Source of the DNA: Marinagarivorans algicola
GTDB taxonomy: Bacteria > Pseudomonadota > Gammaproteobacteria > Pseudomonadales > Cellvibrionaceae
Assembly: GCF_001292705.1 (NCBI RefSeq)
Contig: NZ_LGAK01000016.1
Span: forward strand, 51,920-115,919
Reading direction: 5' to 3'
Length of the DNA: 64,000 bases
The first letter of the stretch is position 1. Each line of letters opens with the position of its first letter. The translations under genes were made by a program, and so were the position numbers. The notes under the pieces are model-generated. The model saw nothing but the letters and a program-made list of their open reading frames with translations. It had not been told where the DNA came from and did no database searches. Below are positions 36,945 to 47,765 of this stretch, one piece after another.

Positions 36945-38163
36945 CGATTAAACCTACAAGTCATCAAATACTACCTTTTTACTGATGGTTAACCTGCCAT
37001 CATTGTTCACAGCCCATGAAGAGACCCTATTGCTAGATTCTATGATTCAACCTTATTCTCACATAATAATAGCTCAACACAGCCTCAATCTCGGATTGTA
37101 TAATAATGATACAGGCATGCTTAAGCCCGCTAGCGCGTAGCGTCTTTATATGTCAGCGATATTATACTGCCTGTTACCCTCTTCCTTACATGCTCCTTTA
37201 TAGGCGCTCTTTTACACCTCTACGATCCAGCTCGCTAAGTCATTCGACCAACTTCAATGATTCAATACATGAATATCACTTATACCGACTATACGCAATC
37301 TCACCATCGCATTCAGCGACAGGGCGCGCAGCTTGAACACGACTCGACAGCGCTAAACCTCAATCCCTTATTTTAGCCCGTTAAATATCTTCTAGTCATC
37401 GGTTCAACCTTACCCTATCGCACAGAGTGAGCTCTGATGGCATAGACCCTAAGCAACAGAGGCGATGAGAGATAGTGACTCTGGAATAATCTCCGCTCAA
37501 ACAAAGTAAACATGCAAATTCAATCTCGAAGTGGTATTCAATGCAATTCATTGGTCTTCATGCCACAAAACTGTGCATTGTAAACACTTCAACGCAGACA
37601 GCCCAAATAATAAGGAAGCTATTGACGCCCCAAAAAAACACGCCTACGGCGACCAAGATACAAAATAATGCACAAACACTTAACTTAGTAGCCATTAAGC
37701 AATAGAAAAACGCTATAGCAGTAAGCCTACAACTCAAAGAACTACCATCAAAAGAACTATCATCAAAAGAACTCATGCGCTAATTTTTAAAAAAAATAAA
37801 AACTGGCAAGATCTTTGCGGTAGCTAAAGCAATACCCTGAATATTCAATCTGCCATAAAGTACTTTGTTGGCGATTATTGATATAACACAAACATCAATA
37901 TACCAAGCTCCAAAGTAAGACTGCGCATAAAAACCACTATTAAAAGATTCCGCAATTGGACACCCATGTATCACTGACTGGGCGATCCTAGTCTCTACTG
38001 GAGTTTGTCGACTCAGCTAAATGATTGCAAAAACAAGGACACCTAACGAACAGCTGCACCATCAGAAGCACATATCATCGCTTCACCCATATAAAGAACA
38101 CACTAAACGCGCATACCCAAAAGAACCTTCAAAGCTATAACTTTTTGATGACCGGAGCTCACC
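36945..38163. other. Gene-poor region of 1.2 kb
   Basis: No gene is supported. Small frames at 37558-37776 and 37780-37974 (minus) lack ribosome binding sites; the first has two hydrophobic stretches and starts with a tandem AGTTCTTTTGATG-type repeat. No transposase, tRNA or CRISPR was recognised. Confidence 0.5.
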
Positions 38164-39372
38164 ATGAATACTTTTTGCCAATTAACACTCAGTGCTACTA
38201 TTAGCTGCGCCTGCATAATGCCCGCATTTGCTCAGCAGGCGGCTTCTATTACGCAAGCGCTTCAAAACGCAGATATTAAACTCAGTTTTCGTATGCGCTA
38301 CGAAGATGTCACGGTCACTAATATTAATGCTCAAGAAAGTACTGCTGATGTACTCTCTCTAAAAACTCGCCTTAGTTACATATCGCAATCTTTTAATGGC
38401 TGGGGTTTAGGCGTAGAAATGGATGACGTTACTCACCTAACAAACTTCCAACCACAAGGCGCTAGCATTAGCGACCCTGAAGGCACTGAAGTCAATCAAT
38501 ACTTCCTCTCTTATAAAGCCGGTCATACGATTGCCAAAATGGGACGCAACCGCATATTACTCGACAACCAGCGATTTGTCGGCGGCGTGGGGTTTCGTCA
38601 AAACGAGCAAACCTATGATTCATTCCGTATCGAAAGCAAAGACATCAAAAACCTTACAGTATTTGGCGCTTATATTACCTCGGTTAAACGTATCTTTGGC
38701 GAGCAAGATCTAAGAGGTGAGCATGACAATCAAAGTCTATTACTCAATGCCCAGTATGCTTTCAACCCAATAATCAAACTCACAGGCTATTATTATGATA
38801 TTGATAATGTATCGGTGCCCGCTTTATCCAATGCAACTTTAGGTATGCGCGCCACAGGTCAAGCGGCAGCTTTTGTGTATGAAGCCGAGCTAGCCACACA
38901 ATCTGAATCAGGTAATAACAACAATCAATACTCTGCCAGTTATCTCGGATTAAGCGCTTTTTATAAAATGAAGCCCCTTACCTTTAAGTTAGGCTATGAA
39001 AGCTTGGGAACAGACCGTAATAAAGGGCGCTTCATTACCCCCTTTGCCACTTTGCATAAATTCCAAGGATGGACAGATGTATTCTTAGGTGGTGGTACCG
39101 GCAATGTTGAAGGGGGTATTGATGATCTTTATTTTCAAATGGGTGGGCAGGCCGGCGCTATCAACTTGGCGGTTGCTTATCATCAATTTAATGTTAACGA
39201 TGCAACACAAACAGGTTTTGACCGCTTTGGTAGTGAGCTAGGTATTGTTATGACAGGCAAGCTACACAACATTAGTTTATCGCTCAAATATGCCAATTTT
39301 TCTGCCGATGAAAACGCCACAAACTTTAAAGACACCAGCAAACTTTGGTTGACAGCCGAGACACAATTTTAA
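38164..39372 (+). CDS. Outer membrane porin, alginate-export-like
   Basis: A beta-barrel protein of 402 residues with a signal peptide ending PAFA (about residue 23). The sequence alternates polar and hydrophobic residues throughout and ends in Phe (TAETQF), the usual outer-membrane barrel signal. The segment GRNRILLDNQRFVGGVGFRQ matches the pattern of the AlgE/alginate-export porin family. It would move a solute across the outer membrane, perhaps an oligosaccharide or small acid. A GGAG site precedes the ATG. It stands alone in gene-poor DNA. Confidence 0.78.
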   Translation: MNTFCQLTLSATISCACIMPAFAQQAASITQALQNADIKLSFRMRYEDVTVTNINAQESTADVLSLKTRLSYISQSFNGWGLGVEMDDVTHLTNFQPQGASISDPEGTEVNQYFLSYKAGHTIAKMGRNRILLDNQRFVGGVGFRQNEQTYDSFRIESKDIKNLTVFGAYITSVKRIFGEQDLRGEHDNQSLLLNAQYAFNPIIKLTGYYYDIDNVSVPALSNATLGMRATGQAAAFVYEAELATQSESGNNNNQYSASYLGLSAFYKMKPLTFKLGYESLGTDRNKGRFITPFATLHKFQGWTDVFLGGGTGNVEGGIDDLYFQMGGQAGAINLAVAYHQFNVNDATQTGFDRFGSELGIVMTGKLHNISLSLKYANFSADENATNFKDTSKLWLTAETQF

Positions 39373-40046
39373 CGTTACTGAAATCGTAAATTTTTAACCA
39401 AGTTGAAAAATCGACCTTTCAGTCATTACCGCAGATGCCAAGGCCTCCTCATAAAATTGGGTATACAGTATAATTTTTGCTCTATAGTCATCAGCAATAG
39501 TGGAGGCCATGACTCAGTATTTTAGTCGGCGCTTGCTCGTATCACTCCTCTTGGATTCTAGGTAATTCTTATTTCCATCAAGCTCTCTCAAAAATCCCCC
39601 AAACGTTCTCATAATCATTAGCGTGACCAGATAGCGGACACCAACATCGACAATCGCCACTTCTTTTATTGTTTTTAGGGTTAGTATCAATCGTTTTTTG
39701 CATGTGAGCGACCCACTTTTCAGTAAACAATAGCAACCTTATTAACCTAGAGTTCTCGATAAGCTTGAAGCTAAATTTCTTACAAAAAATGGATCGATAT
39801 AATCATTTCATTACAACCTGAAGCATTGAGGTACTTAGGCATGTAAAAGAGCTTTAATGCGTCAAACTACTCATTAAAAAACCTAAACAATAGCTGCTTC
39901 GCCTAATAAGGAATGACTTTTTCAGCTGCAAAAAATAACAAATAAACAGATAATATTCCGCCTAGCATACAGACAAATAAACATAATCCATCTCGTACCC
40001 ACTCCTTCATAGTGGCCTCGCCGTTTTCATACCTAGCGACATACCA

Positions 40047-40094
40047 CCTAAAAAGATAACCATACCTTCACCTAAAAAGACAGCCATACCTTCC
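40047..40094. repeat. Tandem 24-bp direct repeat, two units
   Basis: Units at 40047-40070 and 40071-40094 begin CCTAAAAAGA and share CCATACCTTC; they differ at three bases. No coding context. Confidence 0.6.
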
Positions 40095-40927
40095 CCAAAA
40101 AAATCATAAAAAAATTAATAACAAATTAACTATATGTCAAAATACGAGCATAGACACTCATAAATAAAATATAATGCAGACATGAACAACCGGCACGAAT
40201 GATAGGGGTATTTATTTGCAATAAAAAGGTCGCTTTAAAATTGATAATGTATCTATCAACATAGTGGCGCAAGATTGAACATATTTATTAAAACAATCGT
40301 TTGAAACTAAGGTCAATAAAGAGAATATGCCGAAAAAATCAATGACTCATAAAAATATGCAAAAATATTAAAGCCATAAACAGAAAAGATACAGAGTAAA
40401 GCTTATACCTCAAGAAAAAATCAAAGATCAAATATCGACTATTTTGCCTTGCCTATACCGAGGGGGCTCACAATATAGCCATAGGCAGCTATTCAATAGT
40501 GGTCAAAGTCATTACACGCAAAATTGATCAGCTAACACATTCATCCAGTGTTTTTGGATTGCAGTGTGGGCGGCGCCATAATGTACAAAACCGTACACAT
40601 CTACACTCGCCACTGAATCAATTATTACTGTGTGCATCAAGGCCACCGAAACCATGACATAACAAGCTGCCACAACCTGCAAGTAAAGCACACCCAAGCC
40701 AGCCACTTTCCAGTCACCTCTCGAAATTTATACAGCAATAGTACAGAGAGCAGAATATACAGCGCTTAGGGGAGGTACAAGTAGGACTAAAGAAACACGA
40801 AAAAGAATGCACAGTATTAAATCAGGCTGCACTGTGGGCGTCATTTAGCTGCCATACAGTTAACGAGCAAGTCATAGAGAACAGTCAATTTTTTATTAAT
40901 AACCATAACTGCGAGCGGTTTAACTAC

Positions 40928-40969
40928 ATTCAAAAGTGCAGCCTGTATAATTCAAAAGTACAGCCTGCA
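40928..40969. repeat. Direct repeat, two 20-bp units
   Basis: Units at 40928-40947 and 40950-40969 both begin ATTCAAAAGT and end GCAGCCTGTA or ACAGCCTGCA; they differ at two bases. Confidence 0.6.
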
Positions 40970-41073
40970 TAGCGATAATAAAATACAGCCGCCCACAATA
41001 TTCATGAAGCGACAGTATTACGCCATGGATACTGTCGCTTTGAATTTTAAGTGCCATTGAGAGTAAAAAAGCA

Positions 41074-41613
41074 TTAGCGCTGTGCAATTTGCCTATTTGA
41101 GCGCAGCGTACCATTGACCAACGTTTGCAGCGCACCACTGGGCTCAACTAATACGGTGTAATTTTTTGTACTCACACCGCTAAGCGAATACACATCAAAA
41201 CCAATAACATTTGCTTGCACGCTATAGCCATCAGCATCAAAACCCAGTGGCGTATAACGAGCAAAGCGATCACTGGCCGTTAGCCCGACATACTCCGCAT
41301 GAAAACTATAAAATTGAATACTGGTGCGCTGGCGCTCTGGGCCCACTTCGTACATTAACCAGCCTTCAATATCGCTATCTTCAGGGGTAATGCAAACACG
41401 TGCGGCAGTCGCTGCGCAAAGCTCTACAGTTACTCGGTTCTCCCAAGCATGCTTGCGGGCCTCAACCAAGCCGCTTAATAATGCATGATGCGCCTCTTCA
41501 ACCCAAAAGGCATCAAGATGATGACTCACTTTAGCAGGGCCAAAAATCGAGACGATAACAGCCAAGCCTAAACACATACACCCTTTAAATATTGTCACTA
41601 TTTTATTGCGCAT
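41074..41613 (-). CDS. FimT/GspH-like protein without a normal prepilin signal
   Basis: A 179-residue protein whose middle matches the FimT/GspH pattern: LLSGLVEARKHAWENRVTVELCAA, then a Cys pair and GWLMYEVGP. These proteins are minor pilins or pseudopilins with an N-terminal helix that is cut by prepilin peptidase. Here the N-terminus (KGCMCLGLAVIVSIFG) has a helix but no Gly followed by an aromatic or Met with Glu at position 5, so it may be unprocessed and anchored by that helix. An AGAGG site precedes the ATG. It stands alone. Confidence 0.6.
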   Translation of the reverse strand: MRNKIVTIFKGCMCLGLAVIVSIFGPAKVSHHLDAFWVEEAHHALLSGLVEARKHAWENRVTVELCAATAARVCITPEDSDIEGWLMYEVGPERQRTSIQFYSFHAEYVGLTASDRFARYTPLGFDADGYSVQANVIGFDVYSLSGVSTKNYTVLVEPSGALQTLVNGTLRSNRQIAQR

Positions 41614-42063
41614 ACCATCTACCTCTGCTTATTAACGCTACTGGTCATCTGCTTTTTTAATGTCTACGATTTAGTCTTATTTAGGACCATACCGCTCAAC
41701 ACAACGCAATCCAGCACAACTCAGCTCCACCTATACCACACTCACGATAAGCGCCTATATAATTAGCATTAACGAAATAAGCCCCATAAAAATCAAGCAC
41801 ACTGTCAAACTGACTCGCTATATAAAAGGTAATTGAATACGCCAAAAAGCTCTAATAACAAGCTACCAAAGGGGTATGTGTAGGATTAGCGGTGCTAAGA
41901 TAAACGCGCATAGAACGCTAACATCTAATCACAAAATGCTTAGAGCACTTTAATGTACAAAGAAGAACAAAAACCTTGTCAATACGCGCCCAAAGAGTAG
42001 TATTTCAAGAAGATTCCGATACCAAAGCCACCAACACTGGCAAAAAGCGTAAGCCTTGGCATA
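41614..42063. other. Intergenic region upstream of ppx
   Basis: Divergent gap of about 450 bp with no gene visible. Promoters for the FimT-like gene and ppx should lie here; no convincing hexamer pair was found. Confidence 0.4.
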
Positions 42064-42105
42064 ATGCCCACTCCCACATTTTTGTGTAACGGCGCACGAC
42101 TCATC

Positions 42106-43587
42106 ATGACAAACTCTATCCATGCTGCTCCCCCTTACTTTGCTGCTGTTGACTTAGGCTCAAACAGCTTTCATCTATTAGTAGCGCAGCTAGAGGATGG
42201 CTTCATTAAAACGGTAGACCGTGAAAAAGATATGGTTCAATTGGCTCGCGGCCTACAAGATGACGGTAATTTGAGCGAAGAAGCCCGCGAGCGCGCATTG
42301 GCCTGCCTCAATCGCTTTAGCGAGCGCTTGCGTGATATACCGGCACATCAAGTGCGGGTAGTGGGAACAAAAACACTACGTGATGCCGATGCAGCAGGTG
42401 ACTTCTTAACTGCCGCCGAAGAGGCCTTAGGCTATCCTATTGCAATTATTTCGGGCTATGAAGAGGCTCGCTTAGTATACGAAGGGTTAAGTCGCAGTGT
42501 CGTGAACGACAATAACCAGCGCCTTGTCATTGATATTGGTGGCGCCAGCACCGAGTTTATTATTGGCTGTGATGGCACCCCCGAACTCCTCGAAAGCCTA
42601 GACTTTGGTTGTGTTGCGATTACTCGTGAGTTTTTTGCACAGGGGGTTAATGCCAAAAGCTTAAAGGCCGCTTATTTAGCTGTATGCGAACGCATCGAAG
42701 ATATTCGCGCCAACTATGTAAGGCATGGCTGGGATATCAGCTACGGCACCTCGGGTACCATGCGCGCAATTGCCGACTTATGCCAAGAATACGACGGCGG
42801 AGCAGTCATTAATGCCAAAAGCCTTAATCTTCTTATCGGTGTGCTTGAAAATGACGGTGAGATTAACAGTGGTAATTTCTCTAAACCAAGGCGCAGCGTA
42901 TTGCCTGCAGGCATTGTGATATTAAAAGCGATATATGATGAGCTCAATATCAAAACCTTACACGTCGCCGATGCCACCTTAAAAGAGGGTTTAATCTACG
43001 ACACCATAGGCCGCTTAGGCGACGATGATATTCGTCAACGTACGATTCAAAAGCTACAGCAGCAATACCGTATAGATACCCAACACGGCGAGCGTGTACG
43101 CCATTTGGCTGCACATTTATGGCGACAAATAGACGGCCCTGTTTTGCCCGGTGCCTCGCGCACCAAGTTACTTAACTGGGCAGCGCAATTACACGAGCTG
43201 GGCCTGGGTATTTCACACTCAGGCTACCACCACCACAACCTGTATATTTTACAGCACGCCGACCTCGCCGGCTTTAGCCGCCACGAACAAGCCCTACTGG
43301 CCAACATTGCCAGCTGCCATCGCAAAAAAATCACCGGCAAGCTGACAACCTTGCCCACTAAAGCCATTGCCGCCATTATGCCACTGCTCATTTGCCTGCG
43401 ATTGGCTGTCATCTTAAATCGCGGACGCGACGGTGTAGATACCTCAGTAGAAATCACCCTAAATAGCCCCAACATACAACTGATCTTTAATGCCGAGTGG
43501 CTGGCGCAGCACCCTTTAACACAAGCAGGTCTAGAGCAAGAAGCCCGTTATTTGGAAGCCGTCGGTTTTAGCCTTAACATGAGATAA
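42106..43587 (+). CDS. ppx: Exopolyphosphatase, Ppx/GppA family
   Basis: This enzyme removes terminal phosphate from polyphosphate or converts pppGpp to ppGpp; Ppx is the more likely role. The actin-like N-terminal signature is AAVDLGSNSFHLLVAQ, followed by VVGTKTLRDA, ISGYEEARLVY and IDIGGASTEF, which form the phosphate and nucleotide sites. A C-terminal HD-like helical domain follows (about 305 onwards, with LNWAAQLHELGLGIS). I place the start at the ATG at 42106, which leaves the usual short lead before the first strand; an in-frame ATG at 42064 would add 14 residues. Neither has a strong ribosome binding site. Confidence 0.92.
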   Translation: MTNSIHAAPPYFAAVDLGSNSFHLLVAQLEDGFIKTVDREKDMVQLARGLQDDGNLSEEARERALACLNRFSERLRDIPAHQVRVVGTKTLRDADAAGDFLTAAEEALGYPIAIISGYEEARLVYEGLSRSVVNDNNQRLVIDIGGASTEFIIGCDGTPELLESLDFGCVAITREFFAQGVNAKSLKAAYLAVCERIEDIRANYVRHGWDISYGTSGTMRAIADLCQEYDGGAVINAKSLNLLIGVLENDGEINSGNFSKPRRSVLPAGIVILKAIYDELNIKTLHVADATLKEGLIYDTIGRLGDDDIRQRTIQKLQQQYRIDTQHGERVRHLAAHLWRQIDGPVLPGASRTKLLNWAAQLHELGLGISHSGYHHHNLYILQHADLAGFSRHEQALLANIASCHRKKITGKLTTLPTKAIAAIMPLLICLRLAVILNRGRDGVDTSVEITLNSPNIQLIFNAEWLAQHPLTQAGLEQEARYLEAVGFSLNMR

Positions 43588-43663
43588 CTCAAACAGTGAC
43601 TGCCATGGCGATTATAACTGCCGCATACAGACATTCACCTTACATTTATACTGACCATTTTTT

Positions 43664-44422
43664 ATGATTATTAAACTGATTATTGGTATCGCCATTATTG
43701 CTGCGCTTTTTTCGTTTATTCATAAATACAAAAAAGCCAAACCCGAGGAGCGTAAAAGCTGGATCCTTAAAGGGGTCATTGCTGTGGTGGTGGTAGCCGT
43801 TATTGTGGGCGCTATAACAGGGCGTGTACCGGTTATAGCTGGGTTAGTCGCGGCAGTCGCTACTTTTGGCCGTTTTGGTTTACGCTGGGGTATGCCACTG
43901 GCTAAAATGTGGCTAGCTAAAAGCGGTGGCAATGCGACCTTTCGCAGTGAATATTTAATCATGTCCGTCAGTGTCGCCAATGGCCAAATGACAGGTAAAG
44001 TCATTAAAGGCGAGTTTGCCGAGCAAAATCTTGGTAATATAAAAGAAGATGACATCCAAAAATTGCATCGCTTCTTTAATGAACATGACAAAAAATCATA
44101 CTACTTATTGACCGCCTATATCCGAAGTCGAGGCTTCGCCAATACTTTTACCGATAAAAATCAAGAGCACTTTGACAGCGCGCAACACGATCACCACCAT
44201 AGCAACCACTCAAACCCGCCGAACCAATCAAGCAGTGTACCGCTAAGCGAGGCCATGGAAATATTTGGGTTCAAAGAAACACCGACAAAAAAAGAAATCA
44301 TTACTGTGCACAGGCGCCTCATGAGTAAACTCCATCCCGATAAGGGAGGCAGTGATTACTTAGCGGCACGCGTTAATCAAGCGCGTGAAGTACTGCTGGC
44401 ACATCACGCCCACAATGAGTAA
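43664..44422 (+). CDS. Membrane protein with C-terminal J domain
   Basis: A 252-residue protein with a hydrophobic N-terminus (about 2-20), a second hydrophobic region (about 36-72), a hydrophilic segment, a His-rich linker (about 172-185) and a C-terminal J domain carrying HPDKGG (223-228). The J domain should stimulate a DnaK-type ATPase, so this is a membrane-anchored co-chaperone, comparable in outline to DjlA or Tim14-like proteins. It lies 76 bp downstream of ppx on the same strand. Confidence 0.8.
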   Translation: MIIKLIIGIAIIAALFSFIHKYKKAKPEERKSWILKGVIAVVVVAVIVGAITGRVPVIAGLVAAVATFGRFGLRWGMPLAKMWLAKSGGNATFRSEYLIMSVSVANGQMTGKVIKGEFAEQNLGNIKEDDIQKLHRFFNEHDKKSYYLLTAYIRSRGFANTFTDKNQEHFDSAQHDHHHSNHSNPPNQSSSVPLSEAMEIFGFKETPTKKEIITVHRRLMSKLHPDKGGSDYLAARVNQAREVLLAHHAHNE

Positions 44423-44595
44423 CCCGCTTACGCCAAGTGCATGGCGACGCCACCCCCCCCACTCATTCCCCCAAAAAATACGACCCCTAGCGCCCTTACG
44501 TGCATTTTTTAAGCACATTGATTATGCTAGGGGCCTTTTGCTAGCTTTTAATAACCTTAAGCATTTTGAAAACCGACAACTGCAGAGAACCCACG

Positions 44596-47541
44596 ATGAT
44601 ATCCTTTTTTAGCCGTTTGTTTAAAAAAGCTCCCAGCAAAGCCGCACGCTCGGCCGCTGCTTCTAACCACGCCGCAAGCGCTTCAACCAATGGCCCAGCG
44701 AACCATAACGGCATAAGTGGTACTCATGCCAAAGTCGAGCCTGACGTACCGCAACACTATTGCCCCGAGCTTATTGACATTGCGCTAAACAATAACAGCA
44801 GTAAACATAAAACTGCAGCCCGTCAGCGTATAGCCAAACTACTCGAAGAAGAAACACTGACACTAGCGCAAGTTACACGTGATGCCGCCAACACCAATGA
44901 GCTACTGACGCTATGCAGTTTTAGTGAAAAGGCCGCCGCCGAAATACTCAGCGCTGAGCACACACAAAGCGCACTTGCCTCTTTAGCCAACGAAGCAGCT
45001 ACCGCCGCCATTCGTAAAGCCGCCGCCGAAAAAGTCACCGAGCGCACCGCTATCGAAGCCATGTTAAAAGGTGCAAAAGGTAAAGATAAGCATGTTTATA
45101 AAATTGCTAAAGCCGCCTTAGCTGTATTCAAAGCCGAAGATGAAGCCTTAGCTCAAAAACATGCTGAAATTGCCAGCTTATGTAACGATGCAGAGCGTCA
45201 TGGCAAAAAACCATTCGACCATTTATACACGCATAAATTTATTAACCTCGAAAAAGCATGGCAAGACACCAAATCCGATGCAACCCCCGAACTACACACC
45301 CGCTTTGATAACGCCATTGCAAAATGCCAAGCAGTCATTGATGCCGAAATAGCTAAAGAACACGCCAAAGCACAAGCCGAAGAATCCGCCAATGCTGCTA
45401 TCGCAGGAATTCATGCAGCCACCCAGGCCGTGAGTCAATTAGCGGCCGAGCTCTATGATGCAACACAGTGGACAACCGACAGGCAACAACAAGCCGAGCA
45501 ACAGCTTAAAACCCAAAGTGATAATGTACGTTCACTCATTAGTCGTGCTCAAAGCGAAATACAGGCCACCGAAGACACCCCCGAATCCATCAAGCTACGT
45601 CAAACCCAACAGAAGAAACAGCAAGCGGCCCAGCAATATTTTTATCAAGTATCCGAAGCAACCCATGGGCTACTCAATAAAATTGCACAAGGTCAGCTTC
45701 TCAGCTCACTGACCCAAAAAATTACGCAAAACGCCTCTACTGAACCAGAAAAAGCCGACCAGCCCAGCGCTAATAATCCTAGCACCGAAGAGCAGAACAT
45801 CGCACACAACAATATTGGAACAGCTCATACACACAAAACGACAGAGCTTGAGCACGTATGCAATCAAATTGCCGAGCTATTAGCGTTTAGCAGCCAATTT
45901 AAAGATTTTACCAGCACCACCGCACAAAAAGCACAAGCGGCAATAGCCGATTGGCAAAAAGCGCAAAAAGCGCAAGCCGCTGCCCGCAAAGCACTCATTA
46001 GCAATATCAGCGACCTAATGCGTCGCGCCAGTAGTGCAGCGCGCAATGGTCAAGTCCGCCGAGCTCGCGGCATATACCGCGAACTCGACGACAAGCGTAA
46101 GCAGATTCCCAGTATTCCTCAAGGGCTAGCCAGTAAATTAGAAGATCTTGACACCGAAATAGCTAAATTAGGTGACTGGCATGAATTTGCTGTCACCCCG
46201 AAAAAGCAAGCACTCGTCGATACCATGAATAGCCTGCACAACTCCACATTAGCACCCGATGATCTCGCTGCAAAAATTCACAGCCTACAAGATGAATGGA
46301 AACTATTATGCAAAGGCGGCGAAAATCAAGATGCCGAAATTTGGCAAGCTTTTCAAGCCAGCGCCGACAAAGCCTTCGAACCATGCAAAATACATTTTGC
46401 TAAGCAAGCTCAAGCCCGTGAAAATAACGCCCAGGCACGCCTAGACTTAATCGCGCAAATGAACAACTACTACGATGCCTACGATTGGAGTCAAGCTATT
46501 TGGAAAGACGTAGAGCAAACGCTACGCGTAGCCAAAGACACCTGGAAAACGCTATGGCCTGTACCACGTCAACAGCAAAAAGAAATTCAAACACGCTTTG
46601 ATGCCGTACTCGATAAAATTTATGCACACATGAATGCAGCGTTTGATACTGCCAAAGTACAAAAAGAGCAATTAATAGCTCAAGCACAAAGTGCCGCACA
46701 AAATCCAGACATCAAAGCCGCTGCCGAACAAATCAAACAGTTGCAGGCCAACTGGAAGCACATTGGTCGTAGCTATCGCAAAGCTGATCAACAGCTATGG
46801 GCAGCGTTTCGCTCTGTTTGCGATGAGGTATTTAATAAACGCCAAGCCATTTTTGATGAAGCTAATGCCGAACGCGATCAACTGATTATTCAGTCTGAGG
46901 CACAGATAGAAAAGCTCATAACCCTAAGCCAAAAGCCAGGCAAAGAACTCCAAACACTCAGCGGCCAAGTGAATGAAATCACAGAAGCTTTTTATGCTCT
47001 AGGTGAGCTACCTAAAGCACAAGTGGTAAAACTGCAAAAAGCATTGCAATCTATCGAGGCTAATATAGAGCAGTACCGTAACAGTGCTAAAGAGCAAGTC
47101 TGGGGTGTATTATTCGAATTAAATAGCCAGCTCAATACTCTAGAAGCAGCCGAGGGCGATATCACTGAGCAAACCGAAGCATTTAACACACAGCTTCAAG
47201 CACAAAAATTGCCCGGTAATAGCGTCGCCATTTTAACCAAACGCTTAACGCAAATAGCGACTCCCAATGATAACGCCGTTAAACAACTGCGCTTGCTGTG
47301 TATTCGCGCCGAAATTGCTCAGGGTATAGACAGCCCTGAAAGCGATAAACAATTGCGCATGGAATACCAAGTGGAGGCGTTGCAACAAAGCTTCGGTAGC
47401 AGCCAAAACGACACGCCCGCCACACTAACAGCACAATGGCTAGCCGTAAATGGTTGCTCCAGTACCGAATTTAACACATTGCAAGCACGCTTTATCAGAT
47501 GTTGTTTTCCGCAATTAAGCAGTGCATCAGCTTCAGCTTAA
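44596..47541 (+). CDS. DUF349 repeat protein
   Basis: A 981-residue, mostly helical protein with several DUF349 units in the second half. These are recognisable by a Trp-containing helix such as LQDEWKLLCKGG, RVAKDTWKTLWPVP and QLQANWKHIGRSY, followed by a segment of the type LWAAFRSVCDEVFNKRQ. The N-terminal third contains Ala/Glu-rich helices and a short low-complexity stretch. The family is widespread in gammaproteobacteria, with no established biochemical role. I start at the ATG at 44596 (MISFFSRLFKK) rather than a TTG ten codons upstream. It is not obviously in an operon with the J-domain gene 170 bp upstream. A perfect hairpin terminator follows. Confidence 0.85.
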   Translation: MISFFSRLFKKAPSKAARSAAASNHAASASTNGPANHNGISGTHAKVEPDVPQHYCPELIDIALNNNSSKHKTAARQRIAKLLEEETLTLAQVTRDAANTNELLTLCSFSEKAAAEILSAEHTQSALASLANEAATAAIRKAAAEKVTERTAIEAMLKGAKGKDKHVYKIAKAALAVFKAEDEALAQKHAEIASLCNDAERHGKKPFDHLYTHKFINLEKAWQDTKSDATPELHTRFDNAIAKCQAVIDAEIAKEHAKAQAEESANAAIAGIHAATQAVSQLAAELYDATQWTTDRQQQAEQQLKTQSDNVRSLISRAQSEIQATEDTPESIKLRQTQQKKQQAAQQYFYQVSEATHGLLNKIAQGQLLSSLTQKITQNASTEPEKADQPSANNPSTEEQNIAHNNIGTAHTHKTTELEHVCNQIAELLAFSSQFKDFTSTTAQKAQAAIADWQKAQKAQAAARKALISNISDLMRRASSAARNGQVRRARGIYRELDDKRKQIPSIPQGLASKLEDLDTEIAKLGDWHEFAVTPKKQALVDTMNSLHNSTLAPDDLAAKIHSLQDEWKLLCKGGENQDAEIWQAFQASADKAFEPCKIHFAKQAQARENNAQARLDLIAQMNNYYDAYDWSQAIWKDVEQTLRVAKDTWKTLWPVPRQQQKEIQTRFDAVLDKIYAHMNAAFDTAKVQKEQLIAQAQSAAQNPDIKAAAEQIKQLQANWKHIGRSYRKADQQLWAAFRSVCDEVFNKRQAIFDEANAERDQLIIQSEAQIEKLITLSQKPGKELQTLSGQVNEITEAFYALGELPKAQVVKLQKALQSIEANIEQYRNSAKEQVWGVLFELNSQLNTLEAAEGDITEQTEAFNTQLQAQKLPGNSVAILTKRLTQIATPNDNAVKQLRLLCIRAEIAQGIDSPESDKQLRMEYQVEALQQSFGSSQNDTPATLTAQWLAVNGCSSTEFNTLQARFIRCCFPQLSSASASA

Positions 47542-47547
47542 ATCAAT

Positions 47548-47595
47548 GGCAGTATGTAAAAGGGCCCGCAAATGCTGGCCCTTTTACATACTGCC
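47548..47595. terminator. Perfect hairpin terminator after the DUF349 gene
   Basis: Arms of 19 bases (47548-47566 and 47577-47595) pair perfectly around a 10-base loop. The inner part includes AAAAGGGCC/GGCCCTTTT. It separates the DUF349 gene from the Ter cluster. Confidence 0.75.
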
Positions 47596-47765
47596 AACCA
47601 TCAGCCTAGAGGCTACCGGCTCTCTGGAGCGAAATGTAATCTATCTCTTTTAAGTGTTACCTAGCGCCAATAAATACGCTTGATCTACCTTCCATTTATT
47701 GATGATAATAGCTTCCGCAATGACACTTCGCGTATTACCGAGCAGCCACACCAAAGGACCCAAGG

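Larger units (their letters stand above)
39373..41073. other. Gene-poor, AT-rich region of 1.7 kb
   Basis: No gene is supported on either strand. A stretch at about 39389-39415 resembles the left end of the MITE family but lacks the rest. Two tandem duplications are visible: a 24-bp pair at 40047-40094 and a 20-bp pair at 40928-40969. The region may hold decayed genes; I recognised none. Confidence 0.5.

Noticed and set aside
37558..37974. Two small minus-strand frames with hydrophobic stretches
   Set aside because: No ribosome binding sites and unusual composition; the first starts in a tandem repeat.
39389..39415. Possible sixth MITE copy
   Set aside because: Only a short stretch resembles the left end; no right end or duplication was found, so it is at most a decayed fragment.
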